DNA from: JARRKC01 sp037388505
GTDB lineage: Bacteria > Acidobacteriota > UBA6911 > RPQK01 > JAPXNP01
NCBI GenBank assembly: GCA_037388505.1
Contig: JARRKC010000001.1
Coordinates: forward strand, 62,001 to 126,000
DNA: 64,000 nt
Direction of reading: 5' to 3'
Made by a program: the position numbers and the translations under genes. Under the pieces are notes generated by a model. It had not been told where the DNA came from. It ran no database searches and worked only from the letters and a program-made list of their open reading frames with translations. How positions within the stretch are numbered: the stretch's first letter is position 1; every line of letters begins with the position of its first letter. Positions 53,843 through 63,841 of this stretch are shown here, piece after piece.

Positions 53843-55876
53843 ATGCGGCCCAAGGCGAAACCTGTAAGGCGGGACCAGTCCAGCAGCGAGCAGCGCGCGC
53901 CTGCCGACCACGTCCCGATGCCGGAGGGGTCCACGGGAGCCCTCGCTTCATGCGAAATGCTTCTGGACGTCATCGACGAACTGCCCGGCATGGTTTTCGT
54001 GAAGGACCTGTCGGGCCGCCTCCTCACTATCAACCGCAACCTCGAGCGGATTCTGGGTCGCTCTCGAGAGGAAGTCGTCGGCAAGACGGTCCACGACCTC
54101 TTTTCCGAGGAACGCGCCGAGGCTTACCTCATACATGACCGCGAGGTCCTCGAGAGCGGGCACAGCGTCCAGCGCGAGGAGTTTCTCGATCTACCGGGAG
54201 GAGGCCAGCGCTTCCTGGTCGTGACGAAGTTTCTGCTTCATGATCGTGAGAGCAGACCTTACGCCCTCTGCGGTGTTTCGACCGACATCACCGAACACAA
54301 ACGCCTGGATGAGGCCCTCCAGCAGAGCGAATCACGGTTCCGCTCGCTCGTCGAGACAACCAGCGACTGGATTTGGGAAATCGACGCCCAGGGTCTGTAC
54401 ACGTACGCCAGCCCGAAGGTCGAGGATCTCCTGGGCTACGAGCCAAGTGAAATCATCGGAAGAAGCCCCTTTGACCTGATGCCGCCCGAGGAGTCCGAAC
54501 GCATCTCCGGACTCGTGACGCCTCTGTTGGAGGCCGGAGCACCCATCTCTGGAATTCGAAATCTAAACAGACACAAAGACGGCCGGCTCATCTGGCTCGA
54601 GACCAGCGCCGTTCCGGTTCGCGATGCCGACGGCAACCTGTGCGGTTTTCGGGGGATCGACCGCGATGTCATGGAGCGAAAGAGTGTCGAGGATGAACTG
54701 CGACTGAGCGCCGAGCGACTGCGCCTGGCTCAAGCCGCCGCGGACGCGGGGGCCTGGGAGCTGAATCTCGACACTTCGTTGGCCAGTTGGAGCGAGGAGT
54801 GTCACCGCCTGTTTGGAGTCGAGCCGTCAAATCCTGATCCCCTGGGCACCTGGATGACACGAATTCACCCCGAAGACCTGGACCAGGTCCAACAAGCCAT
54901 CGACCAGTGCGCCAAGCAAGGCGGCGTCGAAGTCGCCTATCGATATCAGCACCCGGATCGCGGCCGACGCTGGATTCTCAGCAAGGCGAGGACCATGCAG
55001 CACACCGACGGGCGCGATCGCATTTTCGGCGTGAGCATCGACATCACGCGCGTCAAGCGACTCGAAGAGGATCTCCGGCAGGTAAGAGACGATCTGGAGC
55101 GGCGCGTCCGGGCACGAACGGCCCAATTGTCTCGCACGGTTGAGGCCCTGCACGCCGAGGTTGCCCAGCGCGTCGAGGCCGAGGAAGCGCTCCAAAATCG
55201 CTCTCAGCAACTTCGGCTCCTGTCCACAGAGCTGACGTTGGCAGAACAGAAGGAACGGCAGCGGATGAGCCAGGTTCTCCATGACGGATTGCAGCAGCTC
55301 CTGGTCGGCACGAGATTCCAGCTGGGCCATCTGGAACGCTCCACGGCCGATGCGGAGACCCGCCGAGCGGCTCACCAGATCAGTGCACTCATCGAGGAAT
55401 CCATAGAGATCTCGCGCTCGCTCACCGCGGAACTCAGCCCGCCCGCCCTACATCTCGGCCTCTCTCCTGCCCTCGAGTGGCTTGCAGACTGGATGGCGGA
55501 ACGACACGGCTTGATCGTCCAGCTGCGGGGACAGCGCTCCCTGGACTCGCCGGCGGAGGACGTGACCATTTTGCTTTTTCAAGCAGTTCGAGAACTCCTG
55601 TTCAACGTGGTCAAACATGCCGGTGTCAAGACCGCCCAAGTCGACATGAGCCAGAAGGACGGAAGCCTTCGGCTCGTCGTCAGCGACTCCGGAACCGGGT
55701 TTGATCCAGCCCGGCTGCGCGCCGAAGGAGGGAGTTCCTTCGGAGTGGGTCTGTTCGCAGTCAGGGAACGTCTGAATCTCCTGGGAGGTCGGATGGAGGT
55801 CAAGAGTTCGCCCGGACAAGGATCCCGGATCACGTTGGCGGCCCCTCTCGCCCACTCCTCCGAGCCGGGTTCGTGA
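53843..55876 (+). CDS. Cytoplasmic NarL-type histidine kinase with three PAS domains
   Basis: 677 residues, no membrane segment. PAS at about 45-160 (ELPGMVFVKDLSGRLLTIN), PAS at about 165-285 (TTSDWIWEIDAQGLYTYAS) and PAS with PAC at about 295-410. A coiled coil leads to the HisKA_3 box RMSQVLHDGLQQLLVG (phospho-histidine in VLHDGLQQ). The HATPase domain has ELLFNVVKHAG, VSDSGTGF and GVGLFAVRERL. Intact. The expected LuxR-type regulator is not nearby, so it is an orphan in this window. Confidence 0.93.
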   Translation: MRPKAKPVRRDQSSSEQRAPADHVPMPEGSTGALASCEMLLDVIDELPGMVFVKDLSGRLLTINRNLERILGRSREEVVGKTVHDLFSEERAEAYLIHDREVLESGHSVQREEFLDLPGGGQRFLVVTKFLLHDRESRPYALCGVSTDITEHKRLDEALQQSESRFRSLVETTSDWIWEIDAQGLYTYASPKVEDLLGYEPSEIIGRSPFDLMPPEESERISGLVTPLLEAGAPISGIRNLNRHKDGRLIWLETSAVPVRDADGNLCGFRGIDRDVMERKSVEDELRLSAERLRLAQAAADAGAWELNLDTSLASWSEECHRLFGVEPSNPDPLGTWMTRIHPEDLDQVQQAIDQCAKQGGVEVAYRYQHPDRGRRWILSKARTMQHTDGRDRIFGVSIDITRVKRLEEDLRQVRDDLERRVRARTAQLSRTVEALHAEVAQRVEAEEALQNRSQQLRLLSTELTLAEQKERQRMSQVLHDGLQQLLVGTRFQLGHLERSTADAETRRAAHQISALIEESIEISRSLTAELSPPALHLGLSPALEWLADWMAERHGLIVQLRGQRSLDSPAEDVTILLFQAVRELLFNVVKHAGVKTAQVDMSQKDGSLRLVVSDSGTGFDPARLRAEGGSSFGVGLFAVRERLNLLGGRMEVKSSPGQGSRITLAAPLAHSSEPGS

Positions 55877-55996
55877 CGACGCAGTACTGAATGAAGCGGA
55901 CCCGTCTCGCAGACTCGGGCATACGGCGGCCTGTCCGGTAAGGATGTAGCGCCTCTGGTACACTCTCTTGCGCGGGGAGACTGAGGAGGATGGAGT

Positions 55997-56596
55997 ATGA
56001 GGGAAGCGGCGACTCGGTCGCTCGATCAGTCGTTGGTGAACTGGCTGGAACAACGGATCATCCGGAAGTTCCTCGCCGAGAGCCGGCTGGTCGGAGAATC
56101 GCTCCTCGACGTGCCTTGCGGCTACGGGCGTTTCTGGGGGACATTCGCCGACTTTGATCTCCGCCTCGTCGGGATCGACCGCGATCCCGAGATGATCCAG
56201 AAGGCAGCCTGCTCCCCTGACCGGAACGGCCACAGCCACCCACTTTGCGGCAGTGTTTTTGCCCTGCCCTTTGAGGACGACTCCTTCGACTGCGTGACCT
56301 GCATCCGTCTCCTGCACCTTCGATTCAGCGACCTCGAACGTCTATCCATTCTGCGTGAGTTGACGCGGGTATCGCGAAGATTCGTCATCATCAGCATCTA
56401 CCAACCCACGCCTCTTCACGGCCTCTGGCGACACTTCAAGGGGACTCCGGACCGACTGAGGTTCACAACTTCGAAGCAGCTTTCCGATCTGCTCCTCGAG
56501 AGCGGGCTCGAACTGCGAAGCTCACGGCCCTTGCAGCGGGGCCTACACATGCAGACCTTCCTCCTGCTGACCAAAGCGACACAGGCGGCCGTCTGA
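55997..56596 (+). CDS. Class I SAM-dependent methyltransferase
   Basis: 199 residues. SAM-binding motif LLDVPCGYGRFWG (about 35-47), acidic VGIDRDPEMIQ, and a motif II-like DDSFDCVTCIRLL. GGAGG about 7 bases before the ATG. Substrate unknown; no close functional neighbour. Confidence 0.9.
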   Translation: MREAATRSLDQSLVNWLEQRIIRKFLAESRLVGESLLDVPCGYGRFWGTFADFDLRLVGIDRDPEMIQKAACSPDRNGHSHPLCGSVFALPFEDDSFDCVTCIRLLHLRFSDLERLSILRELTRVSRRFVIISIYQPTPLHGLWRHFKGTPDRLRFTTSKQLSDLLLESGLELRSSRPLQRGLHMQTFLLLTKATQAAV

Positions 56597-56631
56597 GGGA
56601 AGCTCGAAGCTCGCGAACCCCCGTCGTACTG

Positions 56632-58134
56632 TCACGCCCCTCCGGAGTGACAGTCCGTACAAGACATCTGTCGCCAGATTCCGCCGATGGGATAGGGGTG
56701 CTGGAAATCCAGGCCCTGACTATTCTCCATGTACTGCACGGCCCCCGGCTTGCCCTGCGACTCAATGATGTGACACGTATTGCAGTCATGCGGCACGATC
56801 TTGCCCTCCGGCGACTGATGCTTTCCATCATGACAGCGCCAACAGCCTGGAAAGATCCAATGCCCCACGTTGTCGGGATACTCGGTCCAGCGAACCTTCA
56901 TGGCGGGAAAGAAGTTCTCGTCGTAGATTTCTTGCAGTTGCCCGACTGTCTTCATGAGTTCCTCATTGTTCGATGACAGAAGGTCGGGGAACTTCTGCTG
57001 GTAGAAGTCGTGGATCCCCCGCTGGATCGCCTCGTAAGCTTCGGTGCTCGTTGCATAGGTCTTCGAGAGTACCTTGACCGCCTGCTCCTTGATGAAGGGC
57101 AGCTCCGAGTTGATCGTTCCGGATGCCAAAGCGAGATTTATTGCTTCGACCGGCGACAGATAACGGTGGGTCGGACGGTTGTGACAGTCCATGCAATCCA
57201 TGGTCCGTAGTTCACCCTTGGCCCGCTGCTCTTTCGTAAGCGGAGATTGGGTGGAGCTGTATTCCACAGTCTTCCCGGTGAGCAGGTAAGTGATCCTCAC
57301 CCACGGAATCGTCTGGCGATTCTTGCCTGTGGCGATGTACTCGACCTTCACGTTCCTGGCGACGTGCCAGTGGATCCCCTCTGCCGTGGCGGTGAGAGGC
57401 GTCTTTCCGCCGATCTTGAGCAGCAAAGTGATATCCCAGCGAGAGTTGTTCTGGTCGGACAGAAAGAAGGTCTCGGGCTCCTCCTTCCCGCCCCAGAACG
57501 CCTTCGGCCAATGACATTGTTCGCAGACCTGGCGGGCCGGGCGAAGGTCCGTGATCGTACCCGGAATGGGCCTCGGATACTTGTTGAACAGTGTGGCATA
57601 CACCTGATACAGACCCGACAATTTCGAGCGCACGTACCAGGAGGCCCCCGGGCCGATATGACAACCAACACATTCGACCCTGGCGTGAGGGGAGTCTTCG
57701 TGAGTGGTGAACTCGGGCTTCATCACGGTGTGGCACAACTGCCCGCAGAACGTCACCGAATCCGTGTACTGATACGCGCGATAACCGCCATACACCGAGA
57801 AGAACAACAAGGTGGTGGAGACGACGAGGAAGGCAAACGTCGCATTTCGATGGCTGGCATTGTTCAGGTCGATCGTCGGGAACCGGGGGATGGACCGCTG
57901 ACCGGTCCTGCGCCACCGCCACCACTCGATCAGCATCCCGACGGGAATCAGTGCGAGCCCAAAGAGAATGAACGCAGGGACCAGGATGAATATGACGAGT
58001 CCGGCATAGGGAACCTGGTTTGGCTGAGACAAGGTATGGAAGATGAACAAGAAGACGAAGACCGTAAAAGCCAGCACTGCCAGCGCGCTCCCGAAGTAGC
58101 TCACCCAGTTGTGAAAAGTCTCCGGGAGCTTCAT
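56632..58134 (-). CDS. Seven-heme membrane cytochrome c (NapC/NirT-related)
   Basis: 500 residues. Three hydrophobic helices lie in the first 130 residues. Seven heme sites follow: CGQLCH, CVGCH, CEQCH, CMDCH, CWRCH, CNTCH and CTDCH. The order and the SPHARVECVGCHIGPGA context resemble NapC/NirT-type quinol dehydrogenases with an added heme domain. It may pass electrons from menaquinol to periplasmic reductases. No reductase partner is next to it. Upstream is a 217-base gap to the divergent acetoacetyl-CoA synthetase. Confidence 0.9.
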   Translation of the reverse strand: MKLPETFHNWVSYFGSALAVLAFTVFVFLFIFHTLSQPNQVPYAGLVIFILVPAFILFGLALIPVGMLIEWWRWRRTGQRSIPRFPTIDLNNASHRNATFAFLVVSTTLLFFSVYGGYRAYQYTDSVTFCGQLCHTVMKPEFTTHEDSPHARVECVGCHIGPGASWYVRSKLSGLYQVYATLFNKYPRPIPGTITDLRPARQVCEQCHWPKAFWGGKEEPETFFLSDQNNSRWDITLLLKIGGKTPLTATAEGIHWHVARNVKVEYIATGKNRQTIPWVRITYLLTGKTVEYSSTQSPLTKEQRAKGELRTMDCMDCHNRPTHRYLSPVEAINLALASGTINSELPFIKEQAVKVLSKTYATSTEAYEAIQRGIHDFYQQKFPDLLSSNNEELMKTVGQLQEIYDENFFPAMKVRWTEYPDNVGHWIFPGCWRCHDGKHQSPEGKIVPHDCNTCHIIESQGKPGAVQYMENSQGLDFQHPYPIGGIWRQMSCTDCHSGGA

Positions 58135-58351
58135 GATCTCCTCCGACTCCGCTCAAAAACTCCAACACAAAGAAACTGCCTGCCTGCGCTCGGGTCGCCC
58201 TGCTGACCCCCTTGGTTCTTCATTCCACAATGCCTTCATCGGCTCGATTCTTCAAGAGACTGGGAAAAGGGAAGAAAGGGCGACTTCAACTTCCCACTCA
58301 GCTATCCTGAGAAAGAGAGCACCCCCGGAAATAAGAGCGGAATCCATGTGA

Positions 58352-60364
58352 ATGGCGCAACCAGAAGCTTCACCAACGCCGGCCGGCGAATCTGAGATCC
58401 TTTGGGCGCCTTCGCGGCGACGCATTGACTCCAGCAACATGACCCGGTTTCGCAGGCGGATCGAACAGCAGACAGGTCAACCCCTGTCGAGCTATCAGAA
58501 CTTGCACGCTTGGAGCATCGAATCTCCTGGAGAGTTCTGGAGGGAGGTGCTGGACTTCTGTTCGATTCGGCGATCCGGAAGTTCCTCGCCGGAACTGACG
58601 TCACTGGAAATGCCGGGTGCACGCTGGTTCCCCAATCTCCGAGTCGATTTCACACGAAATCTTCTGGAGTCCGATTTCTCGGGTCCGGCCATCATCGCCG
58701 CTCGAGAGGATTCGAAAGCGCCTCGGGAAGTCTCGGCCGACCAACTTCGCAGCCATGTGTCAGCCGCGGCGCATGCCCTCCGAAACCTGGGAATCAAGGA
58801 TGGAGATCGCGTCGCCGGCTACCTCGCCAACGTCCCGGAAGCAATCGTTGCCTGCCTGGGTAGTGCAGCGGCCGGTGCAATCTGGAGCAGCACCTCTCCG
58901 GATTTCGGGCTCAAGGCACTCGTGGATCGCCTGTCCCAGATTCGGCCGCGCGTCGTCTTCACCAGCTCCGGTTACCACTACGGCGGCCGCCAGTTCTCCA
59001 CCGATGACGTGGTTCGCAATCTCAAAGGCCAGGTTCCGTCCATTGAAACCATCGTGAACGTCGGGCCCGCTCGAACGAGTCCGGCAGACATGATTTGGGA
59101 AGACTTTCTCGAATCCGGCTCGGGCTCTGACTGGCCAATCATGGAGCGGCCCTTCAACCATCCGCTCTACATCCTGTTCTCCTCCGGGACTACCGGAAAA
59201 CCCAAGTGCCTGGTCCACGGAGCGGGAGGGACACTGATCCAACACCTCAAGGAGCTGAGCCTCCACTGCGATCTGAAGCCCGGTTCCCGTCTGCTCTTTT
59301 TCACGACATGTGGGTGGATGATGTGGAACTGGCAACTCTCCGCACTTGCCCTCGGCGCGACCCTGTGCCTCTACGACGGCCATCCCGGTTATCCGGCTCT
59401 GGACCGGCTGTGGCAGGTCGCACGTGACCTCGAGGTCACTCATTTGGGGACCAGCGGCCGGTATATCGAAGCCTGCATGAGAAAGGACGGTCGCCGAGTC
59501 CGTGCAGGCGGCAGGCTGAAGACCGTTCTCTACACGGGTTCTCCTCTGTCTCCCGATGGATTTCGCTGGGTCTACGAGAGCGTCGGTGACGATATCCATC
59601 TTGCCGGCATCAGCGGCGGGACGGATATCGTTTCATGTTTCGTTCTCGGCAATCCCAACCTGCCCGTTCGGGCGGGGGAGATTCAGTGCAAAGGGCTGGG
59701 GGCGGATGTCGTTGCGCTGGACGAATCCGGCCGAGAAATCGTGGACCGCCCCGGCGAACTGGTCTGCAAACGACCTTTGCCTTCCATGCCCCTGGAATTC
59801 CTCGATGACCCGGACGGGGCCAAGTATCGGCGAGCCTATTTCGAAAAGTATCCGGGGTTGTGGACTCACGGCGATTTCATCGAGTTCCGGTCCGGTAGCG
59901 GCGGGATCGTGATCTACGGTCGCAGTGACGCCACACTCAATCCGGGAGGAGTCCGGATCGGTGCGGCCGAGATCTACGGAGCCCTGACACGGGTTCCCGA
60001 GTTGACCGGAGCTCTGGTCACGGGCTGGACACCGCCGGGCCGATCGGACGAAGTGATCGTCCTTGCGGTTACCGTCCGCGAGCCTCATCCGACTCCATCC
60101 GCAGCGCCCTCCGAACTCGCGAACCGAATTCGCACGACACTCAAAGAGGCCTGCTCCCCTCGGCATGTCCCGCGCGAGATCTTCATTGTCGGGGGAATCC
60201 CGGTCACACGCAGCGGCAAGGTCGTGGAGCTCACGGCAAAGGCCATTCTGGCGGGCCATGAGGTCACCAACCGTGAGGTCCTCGCGGATCCGACTCTGCT
60301 CGAGGAGTTCTCGAGAATCCGCCATCGTTTGCTGGAGAAGTATGGGAGCAATTCTTCGGACTAG
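58352..60364 (+). CDS. Acetoacetyl-CoA synthetase
   Basis: 670 residues, AACS length. Adenylate-forming signature YILFSSGTTGKPKCLVHGAG (about residue 270); SRSGKVVEL-type C-terminal lysine region (VTRSGKVVELTAKAIL) intact. The FFTTCGWMMWNWQLS segment typifies acetoacetyl- rather than acetyl-CoA synthetases. Makes acetoacetyl-CoA from acetoacetate for ketone-body or polyhydroxybutyrate use. Confidence 0.93.
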   Translation: MAQPEASPTPAGESEILWAPSRRRIDSSNMTRFRRRIEQQTGQPLSSYQNLHAWSIESPGEFWREVLDFCSIRRSGSSSPELTSLEMPGARWFPNLRVDFTRNLLESDFSGPAIIAAREDSKAPREVSADQLRSHVSAAAHALRNLGIKDGDRVAGYLANVPEAIVACLGSAAAGAIWSSTSPDFGLKALVDRLSQIRPRVVFTSSGYHYGGRQFSTDDVVRNLKGQVPSIETIVNVGPARTSPADMIWEDFLESGSGSDWPIMERPFNHPLYILFSSGTTGKPKCLVHGAGGTLIQHLKELSLHCDLKPGSRLLFFTTCGWMMWNWQLSALALGATLCLYDGHPGYPALDRLWQVARDLEVTHLGTSGRYIEACMRKDGRRVRAGGRLKTVLYTGSPLSPDGFRWVYESVGDDIHLAGISGGTDIVSCFVLGNPNLPVRAGEIQCKGLGADVVALDESGREIVDRPGELVCKRPLPSMPLEFLDDPDGAKYRRAYFEKYPGLWTHGDFIEFRSGSGGIVIYGRSDATLNPGGVRIGAAEIYGALTRVPELTGALVTGWTPPGRSDEVIVLAVTVREPHPTPSAAPSELANRIRTTLKEACSPRHVPREIFIVGGIPVTRSGKVVELTAKAILAGHEVTNREVLADPTLLEEFSRIRHRLLEKYGSNSSD

Positions 60365-60399
60365 AAATCAATCAGTGAGGTCGGAGCCTCGACTCAAAT

Positions 60400-61797
60400 A
60401 TGAAAAGAACATCCGCCACGAGACTGTTTACCCGTGTCGATACCTTCATCCCGATTCACCTTGTTCCCCCTTCGATCGTCGTCCTCTCAGGGCTTCTGCT
60501 GCTGTTCTCGGGTGGCGTGCGACTTCTCGCCTCCGACCGGGACTCGCCGAAACGTCCCGATCGCCACGAAAGTTCTCCGTCGGGAATAGCCCCTCCCCAG
60601 GACGAGGAGTCTCCTCCGGAAGCTGCCCCAGGGCAACATGCGAACGCGAAGTCGGTCTGGCAGGGCCGCGTTCAGAAATTCGGGGAGAAGACCCTCCGCC
60701 GCTATGAAGATTTCAACTATGAAGGATTCTATCCTCGACTCGACTGGATCGCCCCAAGATCAGGCCCCGCCGGAGGAGCCCGATACTGGAAACCGGATGC
60801 CATCGGCCCTGTCGACGTGATGGGCGCCGCCTTCTACTCGTGGAGGCGTTATCAACTCTACAGTTTCAAGATTGGCATGATTCCTCATCGGGGAGAGCAC
60901 ATTCCCCCCGAAACGCTGGAAACGGAGAGCATCGAACAGTTGGGAGACATCGACCGGTCCGGGTTCTCGAAGCTCAAGCTGTATGGTGCAGCGCGCTACC
61001 GAGACCGCACCGATGATCTCTTCTACGGCTCTGGACCTGCCTCGAAGAGGTCGGATCGCCGGTCCTACGGCGTGAAAGACGCCACGGGAGAAGGGGCCGT
61101 CGGATATCAGTTCACGAACCACTTCGGTTTCACGGTCAAGGCGGGATACACGGAATACTCTCTCGCCTGTGGCAGGAGCAGCCCGAATCTGTGTGAATTT
61201 CCTCCCAGTCCTTCTCTTTCCGGCACCCGGAATCCCCCGAACTACTTCCGCCTCGAAACCAGCATTCTGGTCGATTTCAGAGATGAGGTCGGCATCCCGC
61301 ATCGAGGATTCATGGCAGCCGCCGGGTGGACGAAATGGGATAACGTCAACGCCGGGAACGAATTCAACTTCAATCAGTTTTCGACGGACGTCCGGGGATA
61401 CCTTCCGCTGAGTGCGAACAAGCACGTCATCGCTCTGAGAGGTGTCCTCATCGATGAGGATCCGGGAGCGACCGACAGGGTGCCCTTTTTCCTCCAGCCG
61501 ACGCTGGGCGGCAGCAATTCGTTGCGAGGGTACGATACCCTCCGGTTTCAGGGGGACAAGGCCTTGTGGTTCCAGGCGGAGTACCGCTGGGACGTCTTCG
61601 GTCCGTTCGGTGTCGCGATCTTCGGCGACACCGGTACGGTTGCCAACCGGGGGTCCCGGCTTTCACTGGACAAACTGAAGAGCGACTGGGGCTTCGGCTT
61701 CCGGATCTTGGGCTCTCGACGAGTTCTGCTCCGGGTCGATGAAGCGTTCAGCAACGAGGGCGCCCACACTCAGTTTCGGATGGCGGCTGCATTCTAG
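60400..61797 (+). CDS. Omp85/BamA-type outer-membrane protein without clear POTRA domains
   Basis: 465 residues. N-terminal signal or anchor (about 30-48). Barrel strands typical of surface-antigen (Bac_surface_Ag) domains: RDRTDDLFYGSGPASK, the RGF motif (PHRGFMAAAGWTKW) and GGSNSLRGYDTLRFQGD. A full BamA has five POTRA domains and about 800 residues; this one is short and has almost none. It may be a small Omp85 member such as a lipase-associated or transport barrel. Starts 35 bases after the acetoacetyl-CoA synthetase. Confidence 0.85.
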   Translation: MKRTSATRLFTRVDTFIPIHLVPPSIVVLSGLLLLFSGGVRLLASDRDSPKRPDRHESSPSGIAPPQDEESPPEAAPGQHANAKSVWQGRVQKFGEKTLRRYEDFNYEGFYPRLDWIAPRSGPAGGARYWKPDAIGPVDVMGAAFYSWRRYQLYSFKIGMIPHRGEHIPPETLETESIEQLGDIDRSGFSKLKLYGAARYRDRTDDLFYGSGPASKRSDRRSYGVKDATGEGAVGYQFTNHFGFTVKAGYTEYSLACGRSSPNLCEFPPSPSLSGTRNPPNYFRLETSILVDFRDEVGIPHRGFMAAAGWTKWDNVNAGNEFNFNQFSTDVRGYLPLSANKHVIALRGVLIDEDPGATDRVPFFLQPTLGGSNSLRGYDTLRFQGDKALWFQAEYRWDVFGPFGVAIFGDTGTVANRGSRLSLDKLKSDWGFGFRILGSRRVLLRVDEAFSNEGAHTQFRMAAAF

Positions 61798-61889
61798 CGT
61801 CCCGAGTCCCGAGACCGGCGAAGACCGTCACGGGCGGGCTTTCGGGGCAGCGCGAGGAGCAGGGATGTCCTACTCGGCCGGCGGCTGCC

Positions 61890-63290
61890 CTATTCCGGTG
61901 CCTGTCTCGACTGCAGGAAGGCGACAACCTGTTTGAGTTCTGTTGAGCTCAGGATACTTCCGAATCCGGGCATGTTGTAGCCGCCGTTCGTGACCCGAAT
62001 GATCATCTGTTGTTCGGTCAGTCGGTCGCCGACCGTCGTCAAATCCGGACCTCGGTGTCCCCCGCGGCCCGCAATCGCATGACAATAGATGCATCCTTTG
62101 TTCGCAAAGAGCTGCGAACCGAGATAGACGGGACCCGAGGTGACGCCGATGACTTCTTTGGGAAGAGCCTCAGCGTTGAAATCGGGAGACCAGTGCGCAG
62201 TGATCCCAGCCCTCCAGAGGACCGCCACGGACACCACGATGGTCAACACGATGGCGACGGCCCACGGCCGGCGGCGGGCATTGCGTTCGCCCCCGGGGAA
62301 CACGAAAGGCAGGAGGAGCAAGACCACAATGACGACCAAAGGACCAAAAACGATGACCCACTTCTCCGCTCCATGCGGCAGCAGAGCCAGAACCGCGAAA
62401 TACCAGAGCAGATACCAGTCCGGTCTCGGTTCAGCCTGGATGATCGTCGGATTGGGAGGTTTCCCGATTACCGGAGGGCCGACCAGCCAAGCCAGAAGCA
62501 TGATCCCCGCCAACACGACGAAGCCAAACACCGCATCCCGCCAAGCCGCATGAGGCCAGAAGGGTACACCCCTCTTCTCCAAAAGCCGTTTGTAGAAATC
62601 CCTGTATTCAGGAATCTTGACGCGGCGTCCCGGGACCGGGGGCTCGGAGATCCCGTTTCTCAGGACCAGGTACAGGTGGAAACTGAGCGTCGCAATGATC
62701 AGACCCGACAGGACGAAGACATGGAGCACGAAGAAACGACTCAGAGTGACGCTGCTCAGAGTCCCGCCCGCGAGCACGAGGCGCGCAACCCACTGCCCGA
62801 TGAAGGGAACGCGTCCCGCCTGCTCGGCACCGACGATGATTGACCAGATGGCATTCTGATCCCAACGCAGAGTCTGACCGGTAAACCCCATTCCGACAGT
62901 CAGGAACAGCAGAACGACGCCGCTGAGCCAGCTCATTTCCCGCGGAAACTTGTACGAGCCGGTCAGAAAGACACGGATCATGTGGACTCCGAGGAAGAGG
63001 ATCATCGCGGAAGCGCCCCAGTAGTGCATGCCCCGGAGAAACGATCCAAGCGTTGCGCTGTTGGTGATGAATTCGAGACTCTGGTAGGCCTCCGAGGAGG
63101 AGGGGACATACATCGTCGCAAGGAAGATGCCCGTTATGATCTGCAGCACGAAGGAGATCAGTACGGCGCTTCCAAAGACGTACATCCAGCCCGTGTCCGG
63201 AGGGACCGGATGTTTCACCATTGGATCGAGCATGTCGATGAGGCCGGTTCGGTCGTTGAACCAATCCAAAGCCATCTTCACAAACTTCAT
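61890..63290 (-). CDS. Cytochrome b (b6-type heme spacing) fused to a C-terminal cytochrome c domain
   Basis: 466 residues. Core of a quinol:cytochrome c oxidoreductase. Heme-ligand histidines lie in MHYWGASAMILFLGVHM (14 apart) and LHVFVLSGLIIATLSFHL (15 apart), the b6f-type spacing. The quinol-site motif reads PDWY (usual PEWY). The subunit IV-like region follows in the same chain. A mono-heme cytochrome c domain ends the protein (GCIYCHAI, with methionine in GYNMPGF). ATG 63290 chosen; an ATG at 63329 overlaps the Rieske stop as an alternative. Confidence 0.92.
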   Translation of the reverse strand: MKFVKMALDWFNDRTGLIDMLDPMVKHPVPPDTGWMYVFGSAVLISFVLQIITGIFLATMYVPSSSEAYQSLEFITNSATLGSFLRGMHYWGASAMILFLGVHMIRVFLTGSYKFPREMSWLSGVVLLFLTVGMGFTGQTLRWDQNAIWSIIVGAEQAGRVPFIGQWVARLVLAGGTLSSVTLSRFFVLHVFVLSGLIIATLSFHLYLVLRNGISEPPVPGRRVKIPEYRDFYKRLLEKRGVPFWPHAAWRDAVFGFVVLAGIMLLAWLVGPPVIGKPPNPTIIQAEPRPDWYLLWYFAVLALLPHGAEKWVIVFGPLVVIVVLLLLPFVFPGGERNARRRPWAVAIVLTIVVSVAVLWRAGITAHWSPDFNAEALPKEVIGVTSGPVYLGSQLFANKGCIYCHAIAGRGGHRGPDLTTVGDRLTEQQMIIRVTNGGYNMPGFGSILSSTELKQVVAFLQSRQAPE

Positions 63291-63325
63291 AGCAGGCTTT
63301 CCCCTTCCCGTCGGAGACAAACGGT

Positions 63326-63841
63326 TCATGAGGAGATCGGTATGGGGCTTGATCGCACCTGGACCTTTCCGTTCCGAACCCTTGCCGGGTACTGCTGCAA
63401 GGGTCTCGGCGGCGGGCCTGCGGCCACGACGCCGTCGATGTAGTAGACCCCACCATGACAGGGACACATGAAGAGCTGCGCGCCGGCTTCCCACCGCACC
63501 GGGCACCCGAGGTGCGAGCAATTCAGTGTAAAGGCCACAAACTCGCTGTCGCTCTTCCGGTGCAGCCATGCCCCGGTCTTCGCCGTCACTCCGGTCCATG
63601 GGACGGTCGAAGAATCCTCGATCTCGACCTCAACGATCTTGCCGACCTCGAAGTCCTGTACCGCTCCGACCACCTGCCAGGTGCCCGGCGGCTTTTTGAA
63701 GACCGGAGCCAAGAAGAATCCAACCACGGGGATCGCAACCACGATGCTCCCAACAATCCCCGTCGCCACGCTGAGAAAGCTCAGGAAACCTCGACGTGAG
63801 GTCTTCACAGGCTTGACTAGAAAATCCGCGTCAGGCACCAC
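63326..63841 (-). CDS. Rieske [2Fe-2S] protein
   Basis: 171 residues. N-terminal basic stretch then membrane anchor (about 15-40, preceded by SRRGFLSFL in Tat-like style). Cluster ligands in CSHLGCPVRW and MCPCHGGVYYIDG (CxHxGC and CxxH boxes). Electron acceptor from quinol in the bc-type complex with the cytochrome b/c fusion 36 bases downstream. The GTG start overlaps the end of the upstream gene by 11 bases. Confidence 0.94.
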   Translation of the reverse strand: MVPDADFLVKPVKTSRRGFLSFLSVATGIVGSIVVAIPVVGFFLAPVFKKPPGTWQVVGAVQDFEVGKIVEVEIEDSSTVPWTGVTAKTGAWLHRKSDSEFVAFTLNCSHLGCPVRWEAGAQLFMCPCHGGVYYIDGVVAAGPPPRPLQQYPARVRNGKVQVRSSPIPISS

